This document shows, piece after piece, positions 41,946 to 50,748 of a stretch of DNA of 64,000 nt. The stretch comes from J029 sp964482495. Lineage in GTDB: Bacteria > Planctomycetota > UBA1135. Under the pieces are notes generated by a model. It saw nothing but the letters and a program-made list of their open reading frames with translations, was not told the DNA's origin and did no database searches. The position numbers and the translations under genes are program-made. How positions within the stretch are numbered: the stretch's first letter is position 1; each line of letters starts with the position of its first letter. Location: NCBI GenBank assembly GCA_964482495.1, contig CAYZXS010000013.1:1-64000 (forward strand), read 5' to 3'.

Positions 41946-42920
41946 TCAGTCCTCGATGTGCGTCGGCGCCCGCCCGGTCCGATCCACCACCGCCCGCCGG
42001 TGGCGCTCGACGATGCTGTCGGCGATCTGCCGCACCGCCGTCCGCAGCCACATCGAGGTGTGGCTGTGCGGCGAGTAGTCCGCCTCGCCGAAGGCGTGGA
42101 TCCGGCCGTGCCGCTGCAGCTCGTTGACCTGCTCGAACTCTGCCTCGCTGCCGGACTTGTAGACGGCGAAGGTCTTGCCGCCGCTGCGGTTCACCACCGA
42201 GAACACCGGCACGTCGCTCGGGCCGTCGGCGACGTAGATCATGTTCTCGAAGGGGATCCGCCGCAGCTCCTCGGCGATCGCGGCGTTGACGTGGATCTCG
42301 GGGTTCTTGTTGCTGCCCTTGTTGATCTCGAACACCGCCCGGGTCTTGGTGGTGTTGTCGATGGCGTAGGCGACGTCGCTGATCTCGGGCCCGGCCTTGC
42401 TGATGAAGCTGCCCTGGCGTTCGTTGGCGAGGTACCCCGGACCGGGCACTCCCTCGACGAAGTCGCAGGCCCACACCTCATCGATGTGCGGCGCGATCGA
42501 GCTGCCGAGGATCATCTGCCGCAGCCCGGTGCTGACCACGTAGTGCTCGACCGCGATCTCGCGCTTGATGTACTCGGGCTTCTCCAGCACCTGCGCCTTC
42601 ATGCGTTCGAAGACCTCGGGAACGCCGTCGTAGAAGCCGAGCTCGGCGCCGAATTCTCTAAGCAGCTTGTTGGTGAGCCCCGGGAATTTCCCGGCGCGCA
42701 CGTAGCTCAGGATGTGGTTCAGGTAGATCGTGTCGCGCGCCACGATCTCCGCGCCGCGGTCGCGGTAGGCCTGCGGCAGCTGGTTCACCTCGCGCCAGAA
42801 CTCGGCGCCGTCGACGCCGTAGTGGCGGAACAACGGGTCCTGCATGTAACCCGGGATCAACGTCTTGTCGAAGTCCCAGATCACCGCGATGATGTTCTGC
42901 GGGAAGAGCTGGCCAGACAT
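41946..42920 (-). CDS. HAD-family phosphatase, paralogue
   Basis: This 324-aa protein has motif I WDFDKTLIPG near residue 15 and motif IV VADGPSDVPVF in the C-terminal half, typical of HAD phosphatases. It shares its motif pattern and the TTKT ... INKG region with the phosphatase at 38881-39759. It lies 14 nt downstream of the hybrid histidine kinase stop and is probably co-transcribed with it. The substrate is unknown. It is convergent with the HipA-like gene. Confidence 0.85.
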   Translation of the reverse strand: MSGQLFPQNIIAVIWDFDKTLIPGYMQDPLFRHYGVDGAEFWREVNQLPQAYRDRGAEIVARDTIYLNHILSYVRAGKFPGLTNKLLREFGAELGFYDGVPEVFERMKAQVLEKPEYIKREIAVEHYVVSTGLRQMILGSSIAPHIDEVWACDFVEGVPGPGYLANERQGSFISKAGPEISDVAYAIDNTTKTRAVFEINKGSNKNPEIHVNAAIAEELRRIPFENMIYVADGPSDVPVFSVVNRSGGKTFAVYKSGSEAEFEQVNELQRHGRIHAFGEADYSPHSHTSMWLRTAVRQIADSIVERHRRAVVDRTGRAPTHIED

Positions 42921-42934
42921 GGGGAGGCCAGATT

Positions 42935-45754
42935 CTACGCGCCGCTCTCCGTTCCGGCCTGCTCCGTGATCGCGGCGATGGCCTCGAGCAGCTCCTCCTG
43001 GCGGATCGGCTTGGAGACGTAGCCGTCCATGCCCGCCTCGAGGCACCTCTCGCGGTCCCCAGTCATGGCGTTCGCCGTCAACGCGATGATCGGCACGTGA
43101 CCGCCGGTGATGCCCTCGCGGGCGCGGATCTGGCGCGCTGCCTCGAGCCCGCCCATGACCGGCATCTGCAGGTCCATCAGGATCAGGTCGTAGCGCTCGG
43201 CTCCCGATGCCTCGACCCCCTCGCGGCCGTTGTTCACCACCACCGGGACGAGCCCGGCGTTCTCGAGCAGCTTGGTGGCCAGCTTCTGGTTGACCAGGTT
43301 GTCTTCCACTACCAGCACCCGAAGCGGAGGGAACTGGAGCTCATGTCTCCGCTTCTCCTGTGCGGCCGCGGCCGCCTCAACGGCGGCGGGGTCGAGCTCG
43401 GCGCAGAGCACCCGCAGCAGCTGGTTGATCTTGAGCGGCTTCAGCAGCGAGCGGCGGATGCCGAGCTTCTCCAACTCCTCCACCGGCCGCGTGCGGTCGG
43501 CTGAGGAGAGGAACATCACGATCGAGTCCTCGGCCAAGTCGTGATCGTGGATCACCTCCGCCACCTCGAGGCCGTCCATGCCGGGCATCATCATGTCGAG
43601 CAGGACGACGTCGTAGGGGGCTTGGTCCTTGCGAGCTTGGTTGAGCAGACGCAAGCCCTCGCGCCCGTCGAGGGCCGTCCGCACCTCGCCGCAGATGCCC
43701 TCGAGCAGGCGCACGAGCAGCAGGCAGTTGGTGGTGTTGTCGTCGACGACCAGGACGCGCCTGCCGGTCAGGGCGCTGGTGTCGAAGGCGGCGTGGCTGC
43801 GAGGCAGGACCTGCTCGCGGGCCGGGTCGAAGCGGGCCGTGAACCAGAAGGTCGAGCCCTCGCCCTCGCCGCTCTCGATCCCCAGCTCCCCTCCCATCAT
43901 CTCCGCAAGCCGCTTCGAGATGGTCAGGCCGAGGCCTGTCCCGCCGTACTTCCGAGTCGTGGAACCGTCGGCCTGGGAGAAGCGCTCGAAGATCGTGTCC
44001 TGCTTGTCGGCGGGGATACCGATGCCGGTGTCAGAGACCGAGAAGCGCATCAGCGCGCTGGCCTCGCCCACCTCGACCGGCTCTACCTTGACCACGATCT
44101 CGCCCTCGTCGGTGAACTTCACCGCGTTGGTGGTGAGGTTGAGGATCACTTGGCGCAGCCGCGCTGGGTCCCCGCGCAGGCAGGCGGGGGCCTCCTCGTC
44201 GATGTCGACCAGGAACTCGACTCCCTTGCTGAAGGCGGTCTGGGCCACGGCGTCGGCGATGTGCTCCACGGTCTCGCGCAGGTTGAAGTCGACATCCTCA
44301 AGCACCAGCTTGTCGGCCTCGATCTTGGAGAAGTCGAGGATGTCATTGATCAGCCCGAGCAGCGAGTCGGCGCTCGTCCGCACGATCTCGGCGAACTCCC
44401 GTTGCTGGTCCGTCAGCGCGCTCTCGAGCAGCAACGTGTTCATGCCGATGATGCCGTTCATCGGCGTCCGGATCTCGTGGCTCATCGTGGCGAGGAACTC
44501 GCTCTTGGCCTGGTTCGCGGCCTCCGCTTGCTTCTTTGCCTCGCGCAGCGCCTGCTCGCGCTGGTTGCGGTCGGTGACGTCCTGCACGAAGGCGATGTAG
44601 AGGAGGCCGTCCTTCGTCTCGACCGGGCTGACCGAGATGTTGGAGAAGAACTCGCTGCCGTCCTTGCGCCGCGAGGCCAGGTCCAGCGGGAAGCCGGTCG
44701 GCCGGGTGAAGGGTGTCCGGAAGACCTCCCTCATCTTCTGGATGTGCATGGCGTGGTAGCGCTCCGGGATCAGCAGCTCCACGGGCTGGCCGATCATCTC
44801 CTCCCGGTCAAAGCCGAACAAGTTCTCGAGCTGCTCGTTGACGCTGTGGATGACCCCACCCTCGGCGAGGACGAGCACGCCGTCCGGTGCCTTCTCCATC
44901 AGGCAGCGGAACTTCTCTTCGTTCTCCCGCAACTCGATCTCCATCTGCCGGCGCTCGGTGATGTTGAGCGAGTACTCGATCATCTGCGTCAGGTTGCCGC
45001 TGTCGTCGAGGATCGGGTAGCCGTGGACCTCGAAGATGCCGGTGGAGCCATCCGGCAGGTAGTGGGTGTGCTCGACGACGGTGGGCTCCTTTGTCAGCCG
45101 CACCGTCTCCATCGGGCAGGGGTCGTCGGCGCTGTTGCAGGGCTCGTTCTGCAGGTGAGTCAGTTTGTGGCAGGTGAGCCCGGGGAGCAGAGGCTGGCCC
45201 TTCATCGCCGCGGCGTTCGCGACCAGGATCTCGTGGGTATCGGTGTCGACGATGTAGAAGGGGTGGGGGAGGGCCTCGATCACCGTCGTCAGGCCCATCT
45301 GCGTGGAGGGGGCCGCTCCGGCCCCAGCCGGTGCCACCGTCGGCGCGGGCAGGCCGCCGAGCTCTGCGAGGATCCGCGACCCGCACTCTCCATCTGGTTC
45401 GCCGTGGCAAGCCAGCAGCTGCGGCGACAGGCGGATCAGCGCGGCGCCGCCTCCGGCCTCTGCCCCGCCAGACTGGCAGAGCACGAGCTGGGTCCGCGGA
45501 GAGGATTTGGAGAGGTCGGAGAAGGGGACGCGGCTCTTCGCCAGCAAGCGGGCGTCGACGAAGGCCGCGAGGTAGGGCTCCCCGGTCTCCTCGGCGGCGG
45601 TGAGCACCCGGGTGGCCTTCACCATGCTCGGGGCGGTCTCGAGTCCGGGGGGGCCGGCCCCTTCCGGCGATTCGCCCTTCGAGAGTGCCTCGCGGAAGGG
45701 CGCGTAGAACTCGGCGTCAGCGGAAACGAGCAGAATGCGATGGGAGTCGGGCAT
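42935..45754 (-). CDS. Hybrid sensor histidine kinase with two PAS and two receiver domains
   Basis: This 939-aa protein has, in order, an N-terminal receiver-like region (about 5-110), a PAS domain (about 155-265) with a cysteine cluster (CHKLTHLQNEPCNSADDPCP), a second PAS (about 280-395), HisKA with His426 (SHEIRTPMNG), HATPase_c, and two receivers with DMMMPGMDG and DLQMPVMGG. No membrane segment is seen, so it is probably cytoplasmic. The start at 45754 has GGAGG eight bases upstream. The cysteines might bind a metal or cofactor; this is inference. Confidence 0.9.
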   Translation of the reverse strand: MPDSHRILLVSADAEFYAPFREALSKGESPEGAGPPGLETAPSMVKATRVLTAAEETGEPYLAAFVDARLLAKSRVPFSDLSKSSPRTQLVLCQSGGAEAGGGAALIRLSPQLLACHGEPDGECGSRILAELGGLPAPTVAPAGAGAAPSTQMGLTTVIEALPHPFYIVDTDTHEILVANAAAMKGQPLLPGLTCHKLTHLQNEPCNSADDPCPMETVRLTKEPTVVEHTHYLPDGSTGIFEVHGYPILDDSGNLTQMIEYSLNITERRQMEIELRENEEKFRCLMEKAPDGVLVLAEGGVIHSVNEQLENLFGFDREEMIGQPVELLIPERYHAMHIQKMREVFRTPFTRPTGFPLDLASRRKDGSEFFSNISVSPVETKDGLLYIAFVQDVTDRNQREQALREAKKQAEAANQAKSEFLATMSHEIRTPMNGIIGMNTLLLESALTDQQREFAEIVRTSADSLLGLINDILDFSKIEADKLVLEDVDFNLRETVEHIADAVAQTAFSKGVEFLVDIDEEAPACLRGDPARLRQVILNLTTNAVKFTDEGEIVVKVEPVEVGEASALMRFSVSDTGIGIPADKQDTIFERFSQADGSTTRKYGGTGLGLTISKRLAEMMGGELGIESGEGEGSTFWFTARFDPAREQVLPRSHAAFDTSALTGRRVLVVDDNTTNCLLLVRLLEGICGEVRTALDGREGLRLLNQARKDQAPYDVVLLDMMMPGMDGLEVAEVIHDHDLAEDSIVMFLSSADRTRPVEELEKLGIRRSLLKPLKINQLLRVLCAELDPAAVEAAAAAQEKRRHELQFPPLRVLVVEDNLVNQKLATKLLENAGLVPVVVNNGREGVEASGAERYDLILMDLQMPVMGGLEAARQIRAREGITGGHVPIIALTANAMTGDRERCLEAGMDGYVSKPIRQEELLEAIAAITEQAGTESGA

Positions 45755-45762
45755 AGGACAGG

Positions 45763-45767
45763 CCTCC
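45763..45767 (-). promoter_or_regulatory. Shine-Dalgarno GGAGG of the hybrid kinase gene
   Basis: GGAGG on the minus strand is followed by 8 nt and the ATG at 45754. It decides the start against a longer reading frame that extends to 45958. Confidence 0.75.
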
Positions 45768-45863
45768 AGGGATCCCCGGGGGTAGGAACTCACCCCTTCA
45801 TCGGCCAGATCGGGGCCGCAGGAGTAGCCACCGCAGCGCTCCTGGCATGATTCCGCACGGCCG

Positions 45864-46334
45864 TCATAAAGCCCTTTCTCGCAGCGCCTTGCGGCGCCTC
45901 GTCGGCCGGGGCTGCTCGCGGGTCGCCGGCCCCAGCGGCAGCGAGGGTTGAAGGGCACCCCTTCCGGGGTCCCGGCTCGTGGTCTTTCCGGGAAGGGGTT
46001 GCCGATGCGGGCCGCCGCGAACGAGTGGGTCGGCCGGGAAGAGCAGCGTGTCCTGGGCGGCGAAGGGGCCCTCCGAGCGGTCGGCGGTAGCCCAGGCGAC
46101 CTGGATGGTGTAGAGCCAACCCCGCCTGCCCATCGGGTTGTCTCGCCGCCACCGCGATGACGTGCGGTCGCGCGGCGCGGTCCTGGAAGCTGGCGCGACT
46201 GGCCTCGGGAAGCGGCAGGGCGCGGCCGGGGGTGCCGGGCGGAAGCGCCGCCTCTTCGGCCGCCGGGGCCGCCTGCGAGCAGCCGAGCAGCGAGAGGAGC
46301 AGGAGGAGCGCGGGTGTGGCCGCCTGCCGCTCAA
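45864..46334 (-). pseudogene. Frameshifted small lipoprotein gene
   Basis: Two reading frames on the minus strand each carry protein-like sequence. One frame gives a lipoprotein signal, ALLLLLSLLGCSQAAPA, and then continues to RPHVIAVAARQPDGQAG, but it has no ATG, GTG or TTG start. The frame that starts with TTG at 46334 resumes with WLYTIQVAWATADRSEG and DTLLFPADPLV and ends at 45864. Joining them requires shifts near 46310 and 46115. It is either a decayed gene or contains sequencing errors. No family was recognised. It lies between the Thr-type sulfatase-superfamily gene and the hybrid kinase. Confidence 0.5.
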
Positions 46335-46345
46335 CCGCGCCGGCC

Positions 46346-48301
46346 TCAGGGCTCTAGCAGCTCAAGGACTCCGCGCCGGCCGCGCTCCACCGCTTCCTGG
46401 GCGAAGTCTAGCCCGAGCATCTGCATCACCAGCGAGGTGATCTCCCACGGGTGGGTGGTCGCCTTGCGCGCGTCGTCGCCGTTGGTGTTGACCACCGCGC
46501 GGTCGGCGCCCTGCTCGATCAGGTGCCGAGCGGTGTCGACCCGGCCGAGGAAGGCGGCGCCGATCAGCGCCGAGGTGCCGTCGAGGTTGAGGCCGTCGAG
46601 CTCGGCGCCGCGGGCCAGCAGCAGCTTCAAGAGCTCCAGGTCCCCGGCCGCCGCGGCAGAGAACAGCGGCGTCGTGCCGAGCACTGCCTCCCGCTGGTTC
46701 GGGTCGGCGCCGGCGTCGAGCAGTCCGCGGACCTGCTCGAGGTCCCCCTCCTTCAGCGCCGGCCACAGGTCAGGAGCCGGCTCCTCCTCCTCCTCCTCTT
46801 CGCCGATGTAGCCGAGCTCGCGCAGCTCCTCGAGCACCGCCTCGTCCATCTCCTCCTCCGCCTGGGCCGCCGGTCGTTGCTCCGGGGTCGGGTGCGCCGC
46901 CTGGAAGGCGAGGACCTTGGCCTCGAACTCCCGCACCAGCTCGGGGTGTTCGCCGGCCAGGTTCCGGCGCTCGCGCGGGTCGGCCTCGAGGTCGTAGAGC
47001 TCGAAGCGCGGCTTCTCGATCATCTGCGAGCTGAGCTCGTTGAGGATGAACTTCCACTTGCCGGCGCGCAGGCTGGTCATGACCCCCGAGCCTTGGCCCA
47101 TCAGGCGGACCACCGGATCCTCGCGGTGCTGGGAGTAGATCTCCGTCGCCGCGGTCGCCTCGCCGCGCATCAGCGGCACCAGGCTCCTCCCCTGCAGGCC
47201 GGCCGGCGCCTCGACCCCGAGCAGCTCGCACAGGGTCGGGTAGAGGTCGAGCGAGCGCACCGGCGCGGCGATCCGTTGGCCGCCCTCGACCAACCCCGGC
47301 GCGTAGATCATCAGCGGCACGCGCACCATCTCGTCATAGAGCGAGTAGCCGTGGCAGGTGCCGCCGTGGTCGAAGAACTCCTCGCCGTGGTCCGAGGTGA
47401 ACACGAACACGAAGTCCTCGCCCCAGCCGTCCTGCTGCAGGCGGTCCCAGAGCAGCTGCATCTGGTCGTCGTTGGCCAGGATGTCGGCGTCGTAGCAGTC
47501 GCTGGCGTGCTCGATGAAGGAGGCGGCGTCGATGCCGGTGCGGTCGAAATTGTCCTGGGTCACGTAGAGCCCCGGGATCGGCGGCCGGCTGGCCAGGAGC
47601 TCCCGCCACTCCTCGCGGAACTGCTCGTGCCGCGCCGGGTCGGCGAACTCCTCCAGGTACTGCGGCTCGGGTTCGTACTCCTCGTGCGGGTCGACCGAGT
47701 GCAGGTAGAGCAGCATCGGCCACTGGCCGCGGCCGCGGTCCATCCAGGCGAAGACCTCCTCGTTGAGCTTGGCCGCCGATCCGCTGGCGAAGCGGATCGG
47801 GTCGCCCTGGTTGATCCCGGTCGACTCGACGAAGTGGTCGAAGCCCTGGGCGTAGTTCGACAGCAAGCCGCCCATGACGATGTTGGTGGAGAAGCCGGCG
47901 GTGAACCAGCCGTGCTCCTGAAGCTGCTCGGGCCAGGTCTGGAAGCGGTCGTCGAGCCGCTGGTCGAGCTTGTAGATGCCTGTCGTCGACGGGTACTGCG
48001 AGCTCAGCATCGAGGCCATCGACGGCTTGGTCCACGCCGCCTGGGCGTAGCAGCTCTCGAAGACCACCGCCCGCTCGGCCAGCCACTCGAGGAAGGGCGT
48101 GGTCGGCCGCTCGTAGCCGCGGTAGCTCAGCCGGTCATCGCGGCAGGTGTCCATCAGGTAGAAGACGACGCTGGGCGGCCGCTCGGCGGCGGCGGCGCCC
48201 TCGGGCGGCAGCGGATCAGGGCCCTGCGCGGCCGCCAGGGGCAGGCAGGAGGCGGCGGCGCAGATCAGCGCGGTCCAGCAGCGGAGGGAGGGGGATCGCA
48301 T
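46346..48301 (-). CDS. Exported sulfatase-superfamily protein fused to ankyrin repeats, Thr at catalytic position
   Basis: This 651-aa protein has a signal peptide (ALICAAASCLPLAAAQ) and an alkaline-phosphatase/sulfatase fold with VVFYLMDTCRDDRLSYRGY, FTSDHGEEFFDHG and DLYPTLCELLG. At the site where sulfatases carry the formylglycine precursor Cys or Ser it reads WTKPSMASML, placing Thr91 there. This resembles lipoteichoic-acid-synthase or phosphotransferase-type members rather than true sulfatases. About residues 525-640 are ankyrin repeats (LLDAGADPNQREAVLGTTPL, LLLARGAELDGLNLDGTSAL). The substrate is unknown. The start at 48301 follows the signal peptide. Confidence 0.85.
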   Translation of the reverse strand: MRSPSLRCWTALICAAASCLPLAAAQGPDPLPPEGAAAAERPPSVVFYLMDTCRDDRLSYRGYERPTTPFLEWLAERAVVFESCYAQAAWTKPSMASMLSSQYPSTTGIYKLDQRLDDRFQTWPEQLQEHGWFTAGFSTNIVMGGLLSNYAQGFDHFVESTGINQGDPIRFASGSAAKLNEEVFAWMDRGRGQWPMLLYLHSVDPHEEYEPEPQYLEEFADPARHEQFREEWRELLASRPPIPGLYVTQDNFDRTGIDAASFIEHASDCYDADILANDDQMQLLWDRLQQDGWGEDFVFVFTSDHGEEFFDHGGTCHGYSLYDEMVRVPLMIYAPGLVEGGQRIAAPVRSLDLYPTLCELLGVEAPAGLQGRSLVPLMRGEATAATEIYSQHREDPVVRLMGQGSGVMTSLRAGKWKFILNELSSQMIEKPRFELYDLEADPRERRNLAGEHPELVREFEAKVLAFQAAHPTPEQRPAAQAEEEMDEAVLEELRELGYIGEEEEEEEPAPDLWPALKEGDLEQVRGLLDAGADPNQREAVLGTTPLFSAAAAGDLELLKLLLARGAELDGLNLDGTSALIGAAFLGRVDTARHLIEQGADRAVVNTNGDDARKATTHPWEITSLVMQMLGLDFAQEAVERGRRGVLELLEP

Positions 48302-48362
48302 GGGGAGGACTGCGCCCTGGTGGGCGCGCGCATTCGCTGGAATCCGGCGGAGGCCGGCGCAT

Positions 48363-48644
48363 TCAGCCGGCATCCTGGGGCTGCTGACGCCGCCAGTGCC
48401 GCTCCATCCAGTTCCACATCGCCATGCCCCAGAGGACGCCGGCGAGCGGGAACAGGCTCAGCCCGAGGGCGATGTACAGCCACGGCGAAGGCGCCGAGCC
48501 GATCAGGCTCATCAAGCCCGCCCAGACGAGGCCGGTCGTCACTCCCCAGCCGAGCATGCCGTAGCGGAGGACATAGCGGAGCCGCCCATCGGCGCGGATG
48601 CGCTCCCAGCGGGCCAGTCGTCGATCGCGGTCGGTGTCTGCCAT
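48363..48644 (-). CDS. Small two-TM membrane protein
   Basis: This 93-aa protein has two hydrophobic segments (YGMLGWGVTTGLVWAGLM and WLYIALGLSLFPLAGVLWGM) flanked by Arg-rich ends. No family was recognised; 2TM-type domains of unknown function of this size are common. It lies between the methyltransferase and the ankyrin-fused sulfatase-like gene on the same strand. Confidence 0.68.
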   Translation of the reverse strand: MADTDRDRRLARWERIRADGRLRYVLRYGMLGWGVTTGLVWAGLMSLIGSAPSPWLYIALGLSLFPLAGVLWGMAMWNWMERHWRRQQPQDAG

Positions 48645-48655
48645 ATCCGTTCAGC

Positions 48656-49426
48656 CTACGGCCTCCGCGCCACGATGCACCACAGCCGGTGCATCACCCG
48701 CAGCGGCTCGGGGTGCTCGCGCGCCAGCAGCTCCTGCAGCGCGGCGTCGAAGCGCTCGACCTCGCCGGCGGGAAGGCCGCCCGAGCCGACGCCGTTGCAG
48801 GTGCGGATGCGGCCGCGCCAGCGGGCGTGGCTGAACTCCTCCTCGTGGTGCAGGCAGAACTGCTCGACCAGCGGGAAGCCGGCGGCGACCAGCTCGTCGA
48901 TGCGTTCGGGGTACATGCCCGACTCGCCGGCCTTGGACCAGCCTGGATGGAAGTCGAGCACCAGCCGTTCGGTGTCGCGCGCGACGTCGCTGCGGGAGGC
49001 CAGGTAGGAGTAGTCGGCGACCACCAGCAGTCCGCCCGGACGGAGCACGCGGCGCGCCTCGGCCAGCACCGCGGGGGCATCGAACCAGTGCCAGCACTGG
49101 CCGGCGGTGACCAGGTCGAAGGAGGAGTCGGTGGCCTCCAGCCGCTCGGCGCAGCCGACCGCGAAGTGGGCGCGGTCGGCCAGACCGCGCGCGGTCGCGG
49201 CCTCGACGGCGGCCTCGACCTGGCCCGGCGCGATGTCCACGCCGAGGACCTCCGCGCCGCACGCGGCCAGCTCCAGCGCGATCACGCCCGGGCCGGTGGC
49301 GAGGTCCAGCGCCCGCGCGCCCTCGAGCGGCAGCAGCCCTCCGAGCCGGCGGTAGAAGGGCGGCGGGAAACCCGGCCGGTGCTCGGTGTAGTCTCCGCTG
49401 TGGCGGCCGAAGTCGATGCTGGTCAT
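48656..49426 (-). CDS. Class I SAM-dependent methyltransferase
   Basis: This 256-aa protein starts MTSIDFGRHSGDYTEHRPGF, typical of the UbiE/Methyltransf_11 group. Motif I is ALDLATGPGVIALELAACGA, followed by VLGVDIAPGQ and DLVTAGQCWHWFD (motif IV). The substrate is unknown. The ATG at 49426 was chosen; a GTG at 49435 would add three residues. It is only 11 nt from the small membrane protein gene. Confidence 0.85.
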   Translation of the reverse strand: MTSIDFGRHSGDYTEHRPGFPPPFYRRLGGLLPLEGARALDLATGPGVIALELAACGAEVLGVDIAPGQVEAAVEAATARGLADRAHFAVGCAERLEATDSSFDLVTAGQCWHWFDAPAVLAEARRVLRPGGLLVVADYSYLASRSDVARDTERLVLDFHPGWSKAGESGMYPERIDELVAAGFPLVEQFCLHHEEEFSHARWRGRIRTCNGVGSGGLPAGEVERFDAALQELLAREHPEPLRVMHRLWCIVARRP

Positions 49427-49501
49427 GCGCGGCACAGGATAACCAGCAGCGAATCGGGGATCCGCCCAGCGCCCGCTCTGGCACGCCTGGTCCGCGTTCG
49501 C

Positions 49502-49603
49502 TCAGCGCTCCGTGGCCTCGCCGCTCATCTGGCGTTCGTACGCCGCCTCGTCCAGGTGCCCCGGGGAGGACGCGACCAAGCCGTCGGCGCTGAAGGTCCG
49601 CTC
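49502..49603 (-). pseudogene. In-frame coding extension behind a UAG stop
   Basis: Directly after the TAG (49604-49606) that ends the NAD(P)-binding protein, the same frame stays open for 33 codons up to TGA at 49502. It reads ERTFSADGLVASSPGHLDEA and so on, ending SGEATER. Of these codons 32 end in G or C, the pattern of true coding sequence here. It is probably the original C-terminus, cut off by a nonsense mutation. Confidence 0.55.
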
Positions 49604-50281
49604 CTAGGGGTGCGCTCGCGCCGACGGCACGGCGCAGCCGACGATCGCCGGCGCTTCCTGGATCAGGGAGTCGTCGCGCAGCGCCTCGACCATGAACAAC
49701 GCGAAGTCGACGCGCCGGGTCTTGTTGCTGGCGAGCACCGGGTCGCCGACGTGGCGGCTCCACCGCGGCAGGCCCTGGCTCTCGCCCTCCTCGGGGTCGC
49801 TGCCGCGCACCACGGTCCAGCGACGGTCGCTGGCGAAGACCCGGCGGCAGGCCTCGACCTGGTCGTCGATGTCCGCGAAGCGCAGCCACCGGGCGAGCTT
49901 GCTGAAGACCGCGATCATCCAGCGGAAGCGGCGTGAGTAAACGTCCTGGCCGTCGCGGCTGATGTGCCAGCCGCAGGAGAAGACCAGCCGGGCATCGGGG
50001 TCGGCGAAGTCGAGCACGGCCTGGGCGGTGCCGGTCGAGTACTGCTGCACGCCCCACGGCACCAGCACCGTGAGCACGCCGTCGCAGCCGGCCAGCGCGC
50101 GCTGGACCACCTCGCGGTCGTTCGTGTCGCCGGGGTGGATCGTGACGCGGCCGCGGAACTCGTCCAGCTTGCCGACGCTCTGCTCGCGGCAGACGCCGAC
50201 CACCTCGTGGCCGCGCTCGAGGAGGTGGCGAACCATGTACCGCCCGAGCTTGCCCGAGGCACCGATGACGCAGACCTTCAT
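49604..50281 (-). CDS. NAD(P)-binding Rossmann-fold protein (NmrA-like)
   Basis: This 225-aa protein has the nucleotide-binding motif VIGASGKLGRYMVRHLLERG at residues 5-24 and the overall pattern of atypical short-chain dehydrogenase/NmrA-like proteins. The reaction is unknown. Its ATG lies 6 nt downstream of the ABM-domain gene stop. The UAG stop is followed by a long in-frame coding-like extension, so the product may be a truncated version of a longer protein. Confidence 0.8.
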   Translation of the reverse strand: MKVCVIGASGKLGRYMVRHLLERGHEVVGVCREQSVGKLDEFRGRVTIHPGDTNDREVVQRALAGCDGVLTVLVPWGVQQYSTGTAQAVLDFADPDARLVFSCGWHISRDGQDVYSRRFRWMIAVFSKLARWLRFADIDDQVEACRRVFASDRRWTVVRGSDPEEGESQGLPRWSRHVGDPVLASNKTRRVDFALFMVEALRDDSLIQEAPAIVGCAVPSARAHP

Positions 50282-50287
50282 GGCGCC

Positions 50288-50632
50288 CTATTCCACACCC
50301 GCGAACAGGTCGCGAACAGGCTCCAGCAGCAGCGGCTCCTCGGCGTGCTCGATGGCCGCTCGCATGGCCTGCGCCGCGGCGACGACCTCGGCGCCCTCCC
50401 CAGGGCCGAGGGCCTGCGACCGCTGCCAGGTCTCCTGGTCCGGCCACTGGGCGTAGGCGGTCCAGACGCCGTCCTCGCCGCGGTGCAGCCGCGAGCCGAG
50501 GCCGCCGCGCTCGGCGCGGATCATCCGGGTGGCGGTCTCCCAGGCCTGGAGGAAGGCCTGCTCCTGCCCGGCGCGCAAGCGCCAGCGGTAGAGCACGACG
50601 AAGCCGGGGGTGGCAGGCGCGGGGGCGGTCAC
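50288..50632 (-). CDS. Antibiotic biosynthesis monooxygenase-like (ABM) domain protein
   Basis: This 114-aa protein has the dimeric alpha/beta-barrel pattern of ABM domains (FVVLYRWRLRAGQEQAFLQA, GGLGSRLHRGEDGVWTAYAQ). Members include heme oxygenases, quinol monooxygenases and many of unknown function. The GTG start at 50632 was chosen because no ATG lies near the domain start. It is probably co-transcribed with the NAD(P)-binding protein gene downstream. Confidence 0.75.
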   Translation of the reverse strand: MTAPAPATPGFVVLYRWRLRAGQEQAFLQAWETATRMIRAERGGLGSRLHRGEDGVWTAYAQWPDQETWQRSQALGPGEGAEVVAAAQAMRAAIEHAEEPLLLEPVRDLFAGVE

Positions 50633-50676
50633 GCCTATCTCTAGGACAGGATCGGTCCGGCAGAAGCGAGCATTCG

Positions 50677-50748
50677 CGGGAGGTGGCGCTCCGCTCGACG
50701 TCGCTGTCTTCGCCGCGCATCCTCGACCTCGGCTGCGGGGCCGGCCAG
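50677..50748 (+). pseudogene. Fragment of a methyltransferase gene (motif I only)
   Basis: On the plus strand ALRSTSLSSPRILDLGCGAG can be read, an exact SAM-binding motif I with the usual upstream strand. The remaining domain is missing because the frame runs into the antisense of the exo-endonuclease/phosphatase gene. It looks like the remnant of a lost gene; chance cannot be ruled out for a fragment this short. Confidence 0.4.

Noticed and set aside
45790..46152. Independent 120-aa gene on the minus strand
   Set aside because: Only its upstream continuation (lipobox) is convincing; from about 46115 the neighbouring frame is the protein-like one, so a frameshifted single gene explains the data better.
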